Below are positions 38,556-50,297 of a stretch of DNA of 64,000 bases, one piece after another; position 1 is the stretch's first letter, and every line of letters begins with the position of its first letter. The notes under the pieces are model-generated. The model had not been told where the DNA came from and did not search any database. It worked only from the letters and a program-made list of their open reading frames with translations. A program made the translations under genes and the position numbers. The stretch is from contig NZ_BBMZ01000002.1 in NCBI RefSeq assembly GCF_000759795.1, forward strand, positions 496,001 through 560,000. The letters are read 5' to 3'. This DNA comes from Pseudescherichia vulneris NBRC 102420. GTDB lineage: Bacteria > Pseudomonadota > Gammaproteobacteria > Enterobacterales > Enterobacteriaceae.

Positions 38556-39017
<462 letters not shown>

Positions 39018-39046
39018 TCAAAGTCGTATTAATGGACCGTGCCCGA

Positions 39047-39593
<547 letters not shown>

Positions 39594-39599
39594 CAGAAA

Positions 39600-40095
<496 letters not shown>

Positions 40096-40124
40096 ATCAT
40101 ACTTGCGAAGCCTGACGAACTCAA
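40096..40124 (-). promoter_or_regulatory. Strong sigma-70 promoter of the rpsF operon
   Basis: Minus strand reads TTGAGT, 17 bases, TATGAT: ideal spacing and 4/6 and 5/6 matches. It gives a leader of about 95 nt before rpsF. Confidence 0.75.
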
Positions 40125-40244
40125 GGTGATTGCACAAATAATTCGCACAAAGCGTGAAGTGCCCTTTTTCGGCGGGGCTAAGCTTGGTCAATCAGCATTG
40201 CGGTAAATTTTTGCACAACTGCAGCAGAAACGATCGCGGTGAGT

Positions 40245-40272
40245 TTGCCCGCCGGGACGTACACTTTATATA
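40245..40272 (+). promoter_or_regulatory. Candidate promoter of the truncated yjfY gene
   Basis: TTGCCC, 16 bases, TATATA, ending about 77 bp before the ATG at 40350. Together with the rpsF promoter and leader it accounts for the 354-bp gap between rpsF and this gene. Confidence 0.45.
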
Positions 40273-40349
40273 AGCCCGAACGCGAGTGAGGAGCGGCTCC
40301 TCTACGATCGCGCATCAGTGAGCCGTTGATGAGTGAGTTGGGGTGCAGC

Positions 40350-40559
40350 ATGATGAAAAATATTGCTTTTCTACTTCTTACGACACTATTGCTGAGCGCG
40401 AGCGCAACGGCAGCTATTTATGTCGACCCCCATCCTGAACGGAATATGGATGACGTGATGAGCTTAGGCGTAGTATATATAAACCACAATCACGCCACCG
40501 ACAGTGAAGCTGGCCAGCCCCCCACGCAAGAGAGTGAGGCACACGCTGCAAAGGACTAA
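40350..40559 (+). pseudogene. yjfY: Truncated YjfY-like DUF1471 (YdgH/BhsA/McbA) protein
   Basis: 69 residues. Signal peptide MMKNIAFLLLTTLLLSASATA then NMDDVMSLGVVYINHNHATDSEA, a match to E. coli YjfY. Family members end with a (Y/W)Y-[RV]-I-hydrophobic strand and an I-L/I-Y-R/K tail; both neighbouring paralogues in this window (bsmA, yjfN) keep it. Here the reading frame stops at AHAAKD instead, so about 20-25 C-terminal residues are missing. The last 56 bp overlap the start of the MFS gene, so the tail was probably lost by a deletion that joined the two genes. Either of two tandem ATGs (40350, 40353) may be used; GGGG is six to nine bases upstream. Confidence 0.7.
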
Positions 40560-41754
40560 CACCGAACACCGCTCCACGACGCTGAGTCGTATCCCGCGAG
40601 GCGTCTGGGTTCTGGGCGGCGTCAGCCTGCTTATGGATGTCTCATCGGAGATGATCCACAGCCTGCTGCCCCTGTTTATGGCGACCACGCTGGGTGCCAG
40701 CGTCATTATCATTGGCATCATCGAAGGCCTCGCCGAAGCCACTGCGCTGATGATCAAAGTCTTTTCCGGCGTGCTCAGCGACTACCTTGGCAAGCGCAAA
40801 GGGCTGGCTATGCTCGGCTATGGCCTCGGCGCACTGAGCAAACCGCTCTTCGCCCTTGCTGGCTCCTCGGGCATGGTACTTACCGCACGCATGATCGACC
40901 GCGTCGGGAAAGGCATTCGCGGCGCGCCACGGGATGCGCTGGTGGCGGACGTCACGCCGCCTGAGATCCGCGGCGCGGCCTACGGGCTACGCCAATCGCT
41001 GGATACCGTTGGCGCATTTCTCGGGCCGCTGCTGGCGGTGGCGCTGATGTTTCTCTGGCACAACGATTTTCACGCCATCTTCTGGGTGGCCGTCATTCCA
41101 GGCGTCATGTCCATCGCCCTACTCTGGTTTGGCCTGAGCGAGCCCAAAAATCCCATTGCCCATAAGCGCACCAACCCGCTGCGCCGGGAGAACTTAAAGA
41201 AGCTCAGCGCTGCCTACTGGTGGGTCGTCGGCTTAGGGGCTATCTTTACCCTTGCCCGCTTTAGCGAGGCGTTTCTTGTTTTGCGCGCCAATGAGATGGG
41301 GATCCCGCTGTTTGCTATTCCGCTGGTGATGGTGGCCATGAACCTCGTATACAGCGTGACGGCCTATCCGTTTGGCAAGCTGTCCGATCGCATGAGCCAT
41401 AGCGGCCTGTTGCAGGCTGGGCTGCTGGTGCTGATTGCCGCAGACATTGCCCTGGCGCTTAGCCAGCACTGGGGAACGCTGCTGCTTGGCGTCGGCCTCT
41501 GGGGGATCCATATGGGCATGACCCAGGGCCTGCTGGCCGCGATGATCGCCCATACCGCTCCGCAGGCGCTGCGCGGAACCGCCTTCGGCATGTTCAATCT
41601 GATTAGCGGCATCGCGATGCTGCTCGCCAGCACGGGCGCGGGTATCCTGTGGGAGACCCTGGGCTCCGCCTCGACCTTTTACGCCGGGGCAATTATCTGC
41701 GTGATTACGCTGCTGGGTATGCGGCTAACCCCCGCAGCATACCAGCAGCGTTAA
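40504..41754 (+). CDS. MFS transporter (YfkF-like), inner membrane
   Basis: 416 residues from the GTG at 40504, twelve transmembrane helices. MFS features: GGVSLLMDVSSEMIHSLLPLF in helix 1, GVLSDYLGKRKGLAMLGY (motif A-like loop 2-3), RMIDRVGKGIRGAPRDALVAD. The start is uncertain: the GTG at 40504 lies inside the truncated yjfY and has no clear Shine-Dalgarno; another GTG at 40534 (MRHTLQRTN) would give 406 residues. Substrate unknown. The short gap to ulaF (convergent) is 19 bp. Confidence 0.85.
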   Translation: MKLASPPRKRVRHTLQRTNTEHRSTTLSRIPRGVWVLGGVSLLMDVSSEMIHSLLPLFMATTLGASVIIIGIIEGLAEATALMIKVFSGVLSDYLGKRKGLAMLGYGLGALSKPLFALAGSSGMVLTARMIDRVGKGIRGAPRDALVADVTPPEIRGAAYGLRQSLDTVGAFLGPLLAVALMFLWHNDFHAIFWVAVIPGVMSIALLWFGLSEPKNPIAHKRTNPLRRENLKKLSAAYWWVVGLGAIFTLARFSEAFLVLRANEMGIPLFAIPLVMVAMNLVYSVTAYPFGKLSDRMSHSGLLQAGLLVLIAADIALALSQHWGTLLLGVGLWGIHMGMTQGLLAAMIAHTAPQALRGTAFGMFNLISGIAMLLASTGAGILWETLGSASTFYAGAIICVITLLGMRLTPAAYQQR

Positions 41755-41773
41755 GCGTTACTTCTCACCGATT

Positions 41774-42460
41774 TTACTGCTGACCATAGTAGGCGTGTGC
41801 GCCGTGCTTGCGCATGAAGTGTTTATCCATCAGATAGCTATCTATGGGCTTCAGATCCGGATTGATGCCGCGCGCGATCCACGCCATCCGCGCCACCTCT
41901 TCCATCACGACCGCGTTGTGCACCGCATCGTGCGCATCTTTGCCCCAGGCAAAGGGGCCATGCTGATAAACCACCACGCCCGGAGTATGCAGCGGCTCGG
42001 CCTCCTTAAGCGTTTCGATGATCACCCTGCCGGTGTTCAGCTCATACTCGCCCCGCACCTCCTCCTCGGTTAGCGCCCGCGTGCAGGGAATATCCCCCAG
42101 GAAGTAGTCTGCATGGGTGGTGCCCAGCGCCGGGATCGCCAGTCCGGCCTGCGCCCAGGCGGTGGCGTGCGTGGAGTGGGTATGAACTACTCCGCCGAGG
42201 GAGGGATAGCGACGATAGAGCGCCAGATGGGTCGCGGTATCGGAAGAGGGTCGCAGTCTGCCCTCCACGACTTCACCTTGCAGATCCACTATCACGATGT
42301 CATCCGCCTTCAGCGCGTCGTAAGCCACACCGCTGGGCTTGATGGCCACCAGCCCGCGCGCCCGGTCAATGGCGCTGACGTTGCCCCAGGTAAAGGTCAC
42401 CAGGCCGTAGCGCGGCAGATCCAAATTGGCCTCTAAAACCTGCTGTTTAAGCTGCTGCAT
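41774..42460 (-). CDS. ulaF: UlaF, L-ribulose-5-phosphate 4-epimerase
   Basis: 228 residues, same as E. coli. Class II aldolase/epimerase fold; metal-binding [18 protein letters not shown] with two His, and [22 protein letters not shown]. It converts L-ribulose 5-phosphate to D-xylulose 5-phosphate, the last step of ascorbate catabolism. The start is the second ATG (42458-42460): GGAGG sits directly against the upstream ATG but six bases before this one, and E. coli begins here. It overlaps ulaE by 14 bp. Confidence 0.97.
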   Translation of the reverse strand: MQQLKQQVLEANLDLPRYGLVTFTWGNVSAIDRARGLVAIKPSGVAYDALKADDIVIVDLQGEVVEGRLRPSSDTATHLALYRRYPSLGGVVHTHSTHATAWAQAGLAIPALGTTHADYFLGDIPCTRALTEEEVRGEYELNTGRVIIETLKEAEPLHTPGVVVYQHGPFAWGKDAHDAVHNAVVMEEVARMAWIARGINPDLKPIDSYLMDKHFMRKHGAHAYYGQQ

Positions 42461-43313
42461 GGTCATCCTCCAGCAGTCCGGCCCGCGCCATGCGCTCGCA
42501 AACCCACGCCCGCGCCTTCGCCACCTCCTGAAGCGGATCGGCCGCCGTCTCGCTCCACATCTCGATCAGATAAGGCCCGCAGTAGCCGCTCTCTTTCAGC
42601 GTGCGGAAGCAGCGTTCAAAATCCACCACGCCGGTGCCGAAGGGAACGTTTTTAAAGACGCCGGGTTGCGTATCCTTCACGTGCACCGCCACGATATGCC
42701 CGCTGCCCGCCCGCAGCTCCATCTGCACGTCGTTGTCCCATGCCGAGAGGTTGCCGATATCCGGATAGAGCTGGAACCACGGGTTATTCAGGTAGTGGGT
42801 ATAGCCAAGCGCTTTGCTGATAGAGTTCATCAGCGGGTAGTCCATGATCTCCATTGCCAGCGTGACCTGCGCACGGCTGGCCATCTCGACGCTCTCCTTG
42901 AGACCATCGCGGAAACGGCGGCGCGTCTCGTCGTTGGCCTGCTGATAGTAAACGTCATACCCGGCCAGCTGGATCACGCGGATACCGACGTCCTGCGCCA
43001 GCTGAATGGCGCGACGCATGATCTCCAGCCCCTGGGCGCGCACCGCATCATCTTCACTGCCCAGCGGAAAGCGGCGATGGGCGCTCAGGCACATGGAAGG
43101 AACCCGCACCCCGGTGTCGGCAACCGCCTTCACCAGCGCCAGCCGCTCATCACGGCTCCACGCCAGCCGAGCCAGCCGGGCATCGGTTTCATCGATCGAC
43201 ATCTCAACAAAGTCGAAGCCCAGCGTTTTCGCCAGGGTAAGGCGCTCGTGCCAGCACTCCCCGGCAGGGAGCGCTTTTTCATAGATGCCAAGCGGCACGG
43301 TTTTCGACAGCAT
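42447..43313 (-). CDS. ulaE: UlaE, L-ribulose-5-phosphate 3-epimerase (L-xylulose-5-P 3-epimerase)
   Basis: 288 residues; E. coli has 284. Xylose-isomerase-like TIM barrel. Family segments are [45 protein letters not shown] and HVKDTQPG, which include the metal ligands. It interconverts L-xylulose-5-P and L-ribulose-5-P in the cytoplasm. Nine bases after ulaD; overlaps ulaF. Confidence 0.97.
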   Translation of the reverse strand: MLSKTVPLGIYEKALPAGECWHERLTLAKTLGFDFVEMSIDETDARLARLAWSRDERLALVKAVADTGVRVPSMCLSAHRRFPLGSEDDAVRAQGLEIMRRAIQLAQDVGIRVIQLAGYDVYYQQANDETRRRFRDGLKESVEMASRAQVTLAMEIMDYPLMNSISKALGYTHYLNNPWFQLYPDIGNLSAWDNDVQMELRAGSGHIVAVHVKDTQPGVFKNVPFGTGVVDFERCFRTLKESGYCGPYLIEMWSETAADPLQEVAKARAWVCERMARAGLLEDDHAAA

Positions 43314-43322
43314 AGCCGCTCC

Positions 43323-43973
43323 TTAGCTCCACAGCTGGGCGATAGAACGTTTAAACTGCCGCGCGGCATGCACCGGATCGGCGGCATCGCGGATGCTGCG
43401 CCCGGCGATAAACACGTGGATAGGGATCCCTTTAAACAGCGGCAGATCCTCCAGCGCCAGCCCGCCGGTGACGGTGACCTTAAAGCCCATGTCCGCCAGA
43501 CGCTTGATCGCGCTGATATCCGCCTCGCCCCAGGCAACGCCCGCCGCCTGAGCATCGCGGCTGCGGTGGTAGACCACCTGCTGAATGCCCGCTTCCCGCC
43601 AGGCCTGCGCCTGCTCCCACGTCCAGAAGCCGGTCAGCTCTATCTGCACATCGCCGTTAAACTCGTGGGCGACGTCGAGCGCGCCTTTGGCAGTGTTGAT
43701 ATCCGCACAGCAGATCACCGTGACCCAGTCGGCATTGGCCTCAAAGCACATGCGCGAGAGGATCTTCCCGGCGTCGGCTATTTTAGCGTCGGCCAGCACA
43801 ATTTTATGCGGATAGAGCGCCTTAAGATCGCGCACCGCGCGTACCCCTTCCCCTACGCAGAGGATGGTACCCACTTCAATAATGTCTACCTCTTCGGCAA
43901 TCAGCCGCGTGGTGGCGTAAGCATCGGCGAGGGTCTGGTTATCCAGCGCGACCTGTAACATTGGTAATGGCAT
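43323..43973 (-). CDS. ulaD: UlaD, 3-keto-L-gulonate-6-phosphate decarboxylase
   Basis: 216 residues as in E. coli. OMP-decarboxylase-suprafamily barrel; motifs [35 protein letters not shown] (metal/catalytic Asp-Lys-Asp) and [10 protein letters not shown] (phosphate site). It decarboxylates 3-keto-L-gulonate-6-P to L-xylulose-5-P. The ATG at 43971-43973 is preceded by AAGGAAG with proper spacing; the frame is open to 44015, but that stretch overlaps the ulaC coding end. Confidence 0.97.
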   Translation of the reverse strand: MPLPMLQVALDNQTLADAYATTRLIAEEVDIIEVGTILCVGEGVRAVRDLKALYPHKIVLADAKIADAGKILSRMCFEANADWVTVICCADINTAKGALDVAHEFNGDVQIELTGFWTWEQAQAWREAGIQQVVYHRSRDAQAAGVAWGEADISAIKRLADMGFKVTVTGGLALEDLPLFKGIPIHVFIAGRSIRDAADPVHAARQFKRSIAQLWS

Positions 43974-43986
43974 CGTCGTCTTCCTT

Positions 43987-44454
43987 TTAAGCTGCCGCCG
44001 CAGTGGCGTTATCAATTAAATCAAGAACCTCCTGCTCGGTACGGCAGGCGCGTAAGCGGTCAAAATTGGCCTCATCGTCAAACAGATTAACAATCTGCAT
44101 GATGCCGACCTCCTGATGGGTATTGGCATCGACGGCAGCCATGGTGATCAGGATATCGACCGGGTCGTTATCTTCGTGGTTAAACGCCAGCGGCTTCTTC
44201 AGCGTCACCAGTGCAAAACCGGTTTTTTTGACGCCCTCCTCCGGGCGGCCGTGGGGCATTGCCAGCCCCGGGGCGATCACAAAGTACGGGCCAAACTGCT
44301 CGACGCCGTCGAGAATGGCCTGGTAGTAGCGCGGCTCCACCACGTCGGCAGCCACCAGCAGGTCAACGCCAATTTTTACGGCGTCTTGCCAGGTTTCAGC
44401 CTCTGCCTGCAAGCAAATAGAGTGGTTCTGTGCCAGCGAATCACGTAGTTTCAT
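43987..44454 (-). CDS. ulaC: UlaC, PTS EIIA component for L-ascorbate
   Basis: 155 residues, mannitol/fructose-type EIIA fold. The phosphorylated histidine is His68 in [14 protein letters not shown]. It passes phosphate from HPr to UlaB. Ends [15 protein letters not shown]. Second-but-one PTS gene in the ulaABCDEF operon, nine bases after ulaB. Confidence 0.97.
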   Translation of the reverse strand: MKLRDSLAQNHSICLQAEAETWQDAVKIGVDLLVAADVVEPRYYQAILDGVEQFGPYFVIAPGLAMPHGRPEEGVKKTGFALVTLKKPLAFNHEDNDPVDILITMAAVDANTHQEVGIMQIVNLFDDEANFDRLRACRTEQEVLDLIDNATAAAA

Positions 44455-44463
44455 CGGGTGTCC

Positions 44464-44769
44464 TTACTTCACATCCTGCGGGAAATGTTCTTTGATCACC
44501 TCCAGCAGCTTCGGGCCAAAATCAGCAGGTGAGAGCATGTTGCGTACGCCAACCACATACTTGTTGCCGGAGACGGAAATTTCACCGGCGATATGGGTGG
44601 AGGCAATGATGATGTCCGCGCCGTTGAGTTCACTTTTATATTCCCCAACTGCGCAGCTGTTCACCGTGTGATCGATATTTGACTGGGTTAAAAACTGATC
44701 CACCTTCATTTTCATGATCATGGAGCTGCCTTGCCCATTACCACATACAGCCAGAATACGTACGGTCAT
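44464..44769 (-). CDS. ulaB: UlaB, PTS EIIB component for L-ascorbate
   Basis: 101 residues as in E. coli. The phosphorylated cysteine is Cys9 in [14 protein letters not shown]. It transfers phosphate from UlaC to ascorbate as it is carried by UlaA. Starts at the ATG 44767-44769 (MTVRIL), two codons after another in-frame ATG that is not conserved. Lies 12 bp after ulaA. Confidence 0.97.
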   Translation of the reverse strand: MTVRILAVCGNGQGSSMIMKMKVDQFLTQSNIDHTVNSCAVGEYKSELNGADIIIASTHIAGEISVSGNKYVVGVRNMLSPADFGPKLLEVIKEHFPQDVK

Positions 44770-44781
44770 AACCAAAACTCC

Positions 44782-46239
<1,458 letters not shown>

Positions 46240-46250
46240 CTACTCTACCC

Positions 46251-46274
46251 ATCAAAAATAATCACAAAAAGATT
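46251..46274. promoter_or_regulatory. UlaR-type operator, ulaA-proximal copy
   Basis: Starts ATCAAAAATAATCAC and ends AAAAAGATT. A second copy at 46482-46505 agrees at 21 of 24 bases. An inverted related element (GATTATTTGTGATG) lies at 46281-46294. Position 69 bp from ulaA fits a repressor site; UlaR operators in this interval are known from E. coli, but the exact assignment is inferred. Confidence 0.6.
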
Positions 46275-46397
46275 GAATGTGATTATTTGTGATGCATCGC
46301 GCAATTTATTTCCCTACATTACATACGGTAATAGATGTATGCAATTAATAGATATTAATATCAAACACTTAAATAAATAACAGTGCGTTTAAATCAA

Positions 46398-46413
46398 GGT
46401 GATGGCCATAACA
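46398..46413. promoter_or_regulatory. CRP-like site in the ulaA-ulaG region
   Basis: GGTGA-TGGCCA-TAACA matches TGTGA-N6-TCACA at eight of ten positions. It lies near the middle of the divergent region. CRP-cAMP activation of both ula operons is known in E. coli. Confidence 0.5.
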
Positions 46414-46481
46414 GCATTCCCTAATGTATTTTTTAAGCCACATTTTCTCGTTGCATTGCTGATAAAACGGTGACAGCATAA

Positions 46482-46505
46482 ATCAAAAGCAATCACAAAA
46501 TGATT
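46482..46505. promoter_or_regulatory. UlaR-type operator, ulaG-proximal copy
   Basis: Starts ATCAAAAGCAATCAC and ends AAAATGATT; the partner of the element at 46251-46274, 231 bp away in the same orientation. It ends 29 bp before ulaG. Paired sites at both ends of the region fit repression by looping. Confidence 0.6.
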
Positions 46506-46534
46506 TATATTGACTATCCGTAAGGAGCAGCATG

Positions 46535-47599
46535 ATGAGTAAAGTGGAGACCATTACCCGTGAATCCTGGATCCTGAGCACCTTTCCAGAGTGGGGAAGC
46601 TGGCTGAATGAAGAGATTGAACAGGAGCGCGTCGCTCCCGGCACCTTTGCTATGTGGTGGCTGGGCTGTACCGGGATCTGGCTCAAATCAGAGGGCAGCA
46701 CCAACGTCTGCGTCGATCTCTGGTGCGGTACGGGTAAGCAGAGCCACGGCAATCCGCTGATGAAAAACGGCCATCAGATGCAGCGCATGGCGGGCGTGAA
46801 GAAGCTTCAGCCTAACCTGCGCACCACGCCGTTTGTGCTGGATCCTTTTGCTATCCGTGAGATCGACGCCGTGCTGGCCACCCACGATCACAACGATCAT
46901 ATTGACGTTAACGTCGCCGCCGCCGTGATGCAGAACTGCGCCAGCGACGTGCCCTTTATCGGACCGCAAACCTGCGTCGATCTGTGGGTCGGCTGGGGCG
47001 TGCCGCGGGAGCGTTGCATCGTGGTGAAGCCCGGTGACGTAGTGAAGGTGAAGGATATCGAGATCCACGCCCTGGATGCCTTCGACCGCACGGCGCTGAT
47101 CACCCTGCCGGCGGATCAGAAAGCCGCAGGCGTGCTGCCTGACGGGATGGATCTGCGCGCCGTAAACTACCTATTCAAAACGCCCGGCGGCTCCCTGTAC
47201 CACAGCGGGGACTCCCACTACTCCAACTACTATGCGAAGCACGGCAACGAGCATCAGATAGACGTCGCGCTAGGCTCCTACGGCGAGAACCCGCGCGGCA
47301 TTACCGATAAGATGACCAGCGCCGATATCCTGCGCATGGCGGAGGCGCTGAACACTAAAGTGGTCATTCCGTTCCACCACGATATCTGGTCAAACTTCCA
47401 GGCCGATCCACAGGAGATCCGCGTCCTGTGGGAGATGAAAAAAGATCGCCTGAAGTATGGCTTTAAGCCGTTTATCTGGCAGCCGGGCGGCAAGTTCACC
47501 TGGCCGCTGGACAAGGACAATCTGGAATTCCACTTCCCACGTGGGTTTGATGACTGCTTTACCTGCGAGCCTGACCTGCCGTTTAAATCCTTCCTGTAA
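46535..47599 (+). CDS. ulaG: UlaG, L-ascorbate-6-phosphate lactonase
   Basis: 354 residues as in E. coli. Metallo-beta-lactamase fold with metal-binding [20 protein letters not shown] and [11 protein letters not shown]. It opens the lactone ring of ascorbate-6-P to give 3-keto-L-gulonate-6-P. Of two tandem ATGs the second (46535) has AGGAG seven bases upstream and matches E. coli. Divergent from ulaABCDEF; a terminator follows. Confidence 0.97.
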   Translation: MSKVETITRESWILSTFPEWGSWLNEEIEQERVAPGTFAMWWLGCTGIWLKSEGSTNVCVDLWCGTGKQSHGNPLMKNGHQMQRMAGVKKLQPNLRTTPFVLDPFAIREIDAVLATHDHNDHIDVNVAAAVMQNCASDVPFIGPQTCVDLWVGWGVPRERCIVVKPGDVVKVKDIEIHALDAFDRTALITLPADQKAAGVLPDGMDLRAVNYLFKTPGGSLYHSGDSHYSNYYAKHGNEHQIDVALGSYGENPRGITDKMTSADILRMAEALNTKVVIPFHHDIWSNFQADPQEIRVLWEMKKDRLKYGFKPFIWQPGGKFTWPLDKDNLEFHFPRGFDDCFTCEPDLPFKSFL

Positions 47600-47609
47600 A
47601 ACGCAGAAC

Positions 47610-47634
47610 GTGCCGGCTAAGCCCGGCACTTTTT
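47610..47634 (+). terminator. Rho-independent terminator of ulaG
   Basis: Stem GTGCCGG / CCGGCAC with a six-base loop, followed by five T. Eleven bases after the ulaG stop. Confidence 0.9.
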
Positions 47635-47705
47635 ACCTGTAGGCTTAGTAATTCACGACTATTTCAAATAATATCGTAAAAAATCATGTTTAATCGGCAT
47701 AGCTC

Positions 47706-48464
47706 ATGACGGAAGCGCAACGACACCAAATTTTACTTGAACAGCTGGCGCAGACCGGGTTTGTGACCGTAGAGCAGGTCATTGACCGGCTTAGCGTCTC
47801 CCCCGCCACGGCGCGTCGCGACATTAATAAGCTTGATGAGAGCGGCAGGCTGAAAAAGGTCCGTAACGGCGCAGAGGCCATCGTTAACCAGCAGCGACCG
47901 CGCTGGTCGCCAATGAACATCCATCAGGCGCAGCATCTTGATGAGAAGATGCGTATCGCTAAAGCAGCCGCGCTGCTGGTGAACGCGGGCGAAAGCGTGG
48001 TGATCAACTGCGGCTCAACGGCCTTTTTGCTGGGCCGTGAAATGTGCGGCAGGCCGGTGCAGATCATCACTAACTATCTGCCGCTGGCTAACTACCTGAT
48101 CGATCAGGAGCACGAGAGCGTGGTGATCATGGGCGGGCAGTACAACAAGAGCCAGTCCATCACCCTGAGCCCACAGGGCAGCGAAAACAGCCTCTATGCC
48201 GGGCACTGGATGTTTACCAGCGGCATCGGCCTGACCGCCGACGGCCTCTATAAAACCGACATGCTGACGGCAATGGCCGAGCAAAAGATGCTTAACGTGG
48301 TGGGCAAGCTGGTGGTGCTGGTAGACAGCAGCAAGGTTGGCGAGCGCGCCGGGATGCTCTTTAGCCGCGCTGACCAGATCGATATTGTGATCACCGGGAA
48401 GCAGGCCAGCCCGGAGATTGTTAAGCAGCTTGAGGCGCAGGGCGTTAAGGTGATGCGCGTCTAA
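47706..48464 (+). CDS. ulaR: UlaR, DeoR-family repressor of the ascorbate regulon
   Basis: 252 residues. N-terminal DeoR helix-turn-helix ([20 protein letters not shown], then [28 protein letters not shown]) and C-terminal sugar-phosphate sensing domain with [16 protein letters not shown] and [10 protein letters not shown]. It represses ulaA-F and ulaG and is relieved by ascorbate-6-phosphate (E. coli knowledge). Its end overlaps that of the convergent yjfP by 4 bp. Confidence 0.96.
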   Translation: MTEAQRHQILLEQLAQTGFVTVEQVIDRLSVSPATARRDINKLDESGRLKKVRNGAEAIVNQQRPRWSPMNIHQAQHLDEKMRIAKAAALLVNAGESVVINCGSTAFLLGREMCGRPVQIITNYLPLANYLIDQEHESVVIMGGQYNKSQSITLSPQGSENSLYAGHWMFTSGIGLTADGLYKTDMLTAMAEQKMLNVVGKLVVLVDSSKVGERAGMLFSRADQIDIVITGKQASPEIVKQLEAQGVKVMRV

Positions 48465-49198
48465 AGATGCGCCTTAAAGAAGCCTACCGCCGCTTCCAGC
48501 GCCGCTGGGGTGATCCGATGGCGAACGCCCGCCTCCCAGCGGCAGGTCAGATGTCGATCCAGGCCTGCATCCTGTAGCGCCCTGTGTAAGCGGTGCGATT
48601 CAGCCGCCGGGACGACGTCATCGTCTTCGCCGTGCCACAGCAGCAGCGGGCGGGAAGCAAGCTGTGCCAGCCGATCCGCCACGTCCCACGCAGCCAGCGG
48701 GGCGATAATGTCGTGAAGCTCGGCAGCCGTCTCTGCCTGCGGCGGGAACAGCGTTCGGGCAAGCGAGGTAAAGTAGCCGGAGCCCATCAGGCTGGCGACG
48801 CACACCAGCTCCGGGTGCTGTGACATCAGGCCAAGCGCCGTCATGCCACCCATTGACGCCCCGCCCACTGCCAGACGCCCCTCGGCAATCCAGCCTTCAT
48901 GCGCCAGCGCATCCCGCAGCGCCGGAAACTCATGAAAGTTGCTCTGCAGGATCTGCCAGAACTGCCCCAGCCGCGCCTGCTCGTCACCGTTAAAGCGTGC
49001 CCCGTGATCGCGCGCATCGGGCATCACAACCCGAAAACCCGCCTGCGCCAGCGCAACGGCAAAGTAGCTATAGACCAGCTTCGATGAACAAAAGCCGTGA
49101 TAAAAGACCACGGTGGGCAGCGGTACGGCGCGTTTTCCGGCGGGAGCCGCGTGCAGGATCTCAATGCCTGCCAGCTGGCGCGTTTCAAGTTCAATCAT
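48461..49198 (-). CDS. yjfP: YjfP, alpha/beta-hydrolase esterase
   Basis: 245 residues. Alpha/beta-hydrolase with oxyanion [14 protein letters not shown], nucleophile elbow [13 protein letters not shown] (Ser in GASMG) and catalytic acid/His in [13 protein letters not shown] and [12 protein letters not shown]. coli YjfP hydrolyses short acyl esters. The ATG at 49196-49198 (MIELETRQ) follows GGAGATCGCC; the upstream open frame is not conserved. Confidence 0.94.
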   Translation of the reverse strand: MIELETRQLAGIEILHAAPAGKRAVPLPTVVFYHGFCSSKLVYSYFAVALAQAGFRVVMPDARDHGARFNGDEQARLGQFWQILQSNFHEFPALRDALAHEGWIAEGRLAVGGASMGGMTALGLMSQHPELVCVASLMGSGYFTSLARTLFPPQAETAAELHDIIAPLAAWDVADRLAQLASRPLLLWHGEDDDVVPAAESHRLHRALQDAGLDRHLTCRWEAGVRHRITPAALEAAVGFFKAHL

Positions 49199-49424
49199 GG
49201 CGATCTCCTGATAAAGCCCTTGGTATGCCACGTCCCCCTGCGCTACGCAAGCGGCTGCCGCTGCGCGTACAAGAAAACAGTGAGAAGTACATTACGCTTT
49301 CGCATTATTTACAGCGGAAAATAGCGTGAGAGCTAACAAAATGGGAACATTCTCCATAAGGTTATTAAAGGAAGCACTACACTATCGCTAACGGGACAGG
49401 GCTAACGGGAAACGAGAAAACGCT

Positions 49425-49727
49425 ATGCATCGACTCACACCACTTTTTTTAGCACTGAGCCTCAGCGGCTGTAGCATGCTGCAAAATACGCCGCATCCTG
49501 CCCCGCCGGTGAGCGACCAGCCGCAGGAGATCAGCCGCAACCAGACGGCAGGTCTGCAAAAGATGGAAACCATTAGCGTGATGGTGCGTGGATCGCCGAT
49601 GGACGTCGAGTCGGAAATCAAAGCCAAAGCAGCGGCCATGAAGGCGGACTACTATGTCATTCTTTTAGATGATGAAACGGTCGTCCCCGGCCAACGATAC
49701 GGACAGGCCATTTTGTATCGTCAGTAA
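49425..49727 (+). CDS. bsmA: BsmA (YjfO), DUF1471 lipoprotein of biofilm/stress response
   Basis: 100 residues. Lipoprotein signal peptide with lipobox LSGC near residues 13-16 (MHRLTPLFLALSLSGCSML), then a DUF1471 domain with GLQKMETISVMVRGSPMDVES and ADYYVILLDDE...GQAILYRQ. E. coli BsmA supports biofilm and peroxide/acid stress. No clear promoter was identified. Followed by another DUF1471 gene. Confidence 0.92.
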   Translation: MHRLTPLFLALSLSGCSMLQNTPHPAPPVSDQPQEISRNQTAGLQKMETISVMVRGSPMDVESEIKAKAAAMKADYYVILLDDETVVPGQRYGQAILYRQ

Positions 49728-49833
49728 TGGCGCATTGTTTTTTAAAGGATATTTACACTGCTTTGCGTCCGTAGACTTTTTCGCACTTACAATCATTCAG
49801 GGTCGGTCAGGAATAGGTAAAAGGAGCGGATTT

Positions 49834-50109
49834 ATGAAACGATCTCTTGCTTTAACGTCGCTGCTGCTTTCCGTCGGTTTGGTGAGCACCACCGCGCAGT
49901 CTGCAGAGTTTGCCAGCGCCGATTGTGTGACTGGTCTGAATGAGATTGGCCTTATTTCCGTGAGCAACGTCTCCGGCAGCGTACAGGATGTAGAGCGTGC
50001 CATTGCCCTGAAAGCCGACGAACAGGGCGCCTCCTGGTACCGCATCATCAAAATGGATGAGGTACAGAGCGCCAATAGCTGGCAGGCGCAGGCGATCCTC
50101 TACGCCTAA
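49834..50109 (+). CDS. yjfN: YjfN, periplasmic DUF1471 protein
   Basis: 91 residues. Signal peptide MKRSLALTSLLLSVGLVSTTAQSA; the mature part begins EFASADCVTGLNEIG and contains VSNVSGSVQDVERAIALKAD...GASWYRIIKMDE, closing QAQAILYA. The ATG at 49834 has AAGGAG upstream; the frame is open to 49669 but overlaps bsmA. Related to bsmA and yjfY in the same window. Some E. coli YjfN work links it to DegP protease activation (recalled, not checked). Confidence 0.92.
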   Translation: MKRSLALTSLLLSVGLVSTTAQSAEFASADCVTGLNEIGLISVSNVSGSVQDVERAIALKADEQGASWYRIIKMDEVQSANSWQAQAILYA

Positions 50110-50238
50110 GCCCGTTCGGCTTGATCACGTTCTGAACTAAGCCCCCTAAAAACAGTGGCTACTCATTTTGTTGCTTTTTAATTACCATATTGTGAGTGTG
50201 CCAATACATTTTAGTAACATTTTGTTACACAGATCCGC

Positions 50239-50265
50239 TAAATATTAGCGCGTAACTGCCGTTGA
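50239..50265 (+). promoter_or_regulatory. Sigma-28 (FliA) promoter of the chemoreceptor gene at 50298-52223
   Basis: TAAATATT, 11 bases, GCCGTTGA, against TAAAGTTT-N11-GCCGATAA. The start site falls near 50272, 26 nt before the ATG. Confidence 0.72.
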
Positions 50266-50297
50266 ACGAGCCACACTTCTCGGGCAACGGACACTCT

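Noticed and set aside
42426-43958. 510-codon plus-strand frame across ulaE and ulaD
   Set aside because: It lies opposite two conserved ula genes and lacks any family features.
50262-50297. TTG start 12 codons upstream for the Cache chemoreceptor
   Set aside because: It lies within the -10 of the predicted sigma-28 promoter, so the transcript would not contain it; the ATG at 50298 fits.
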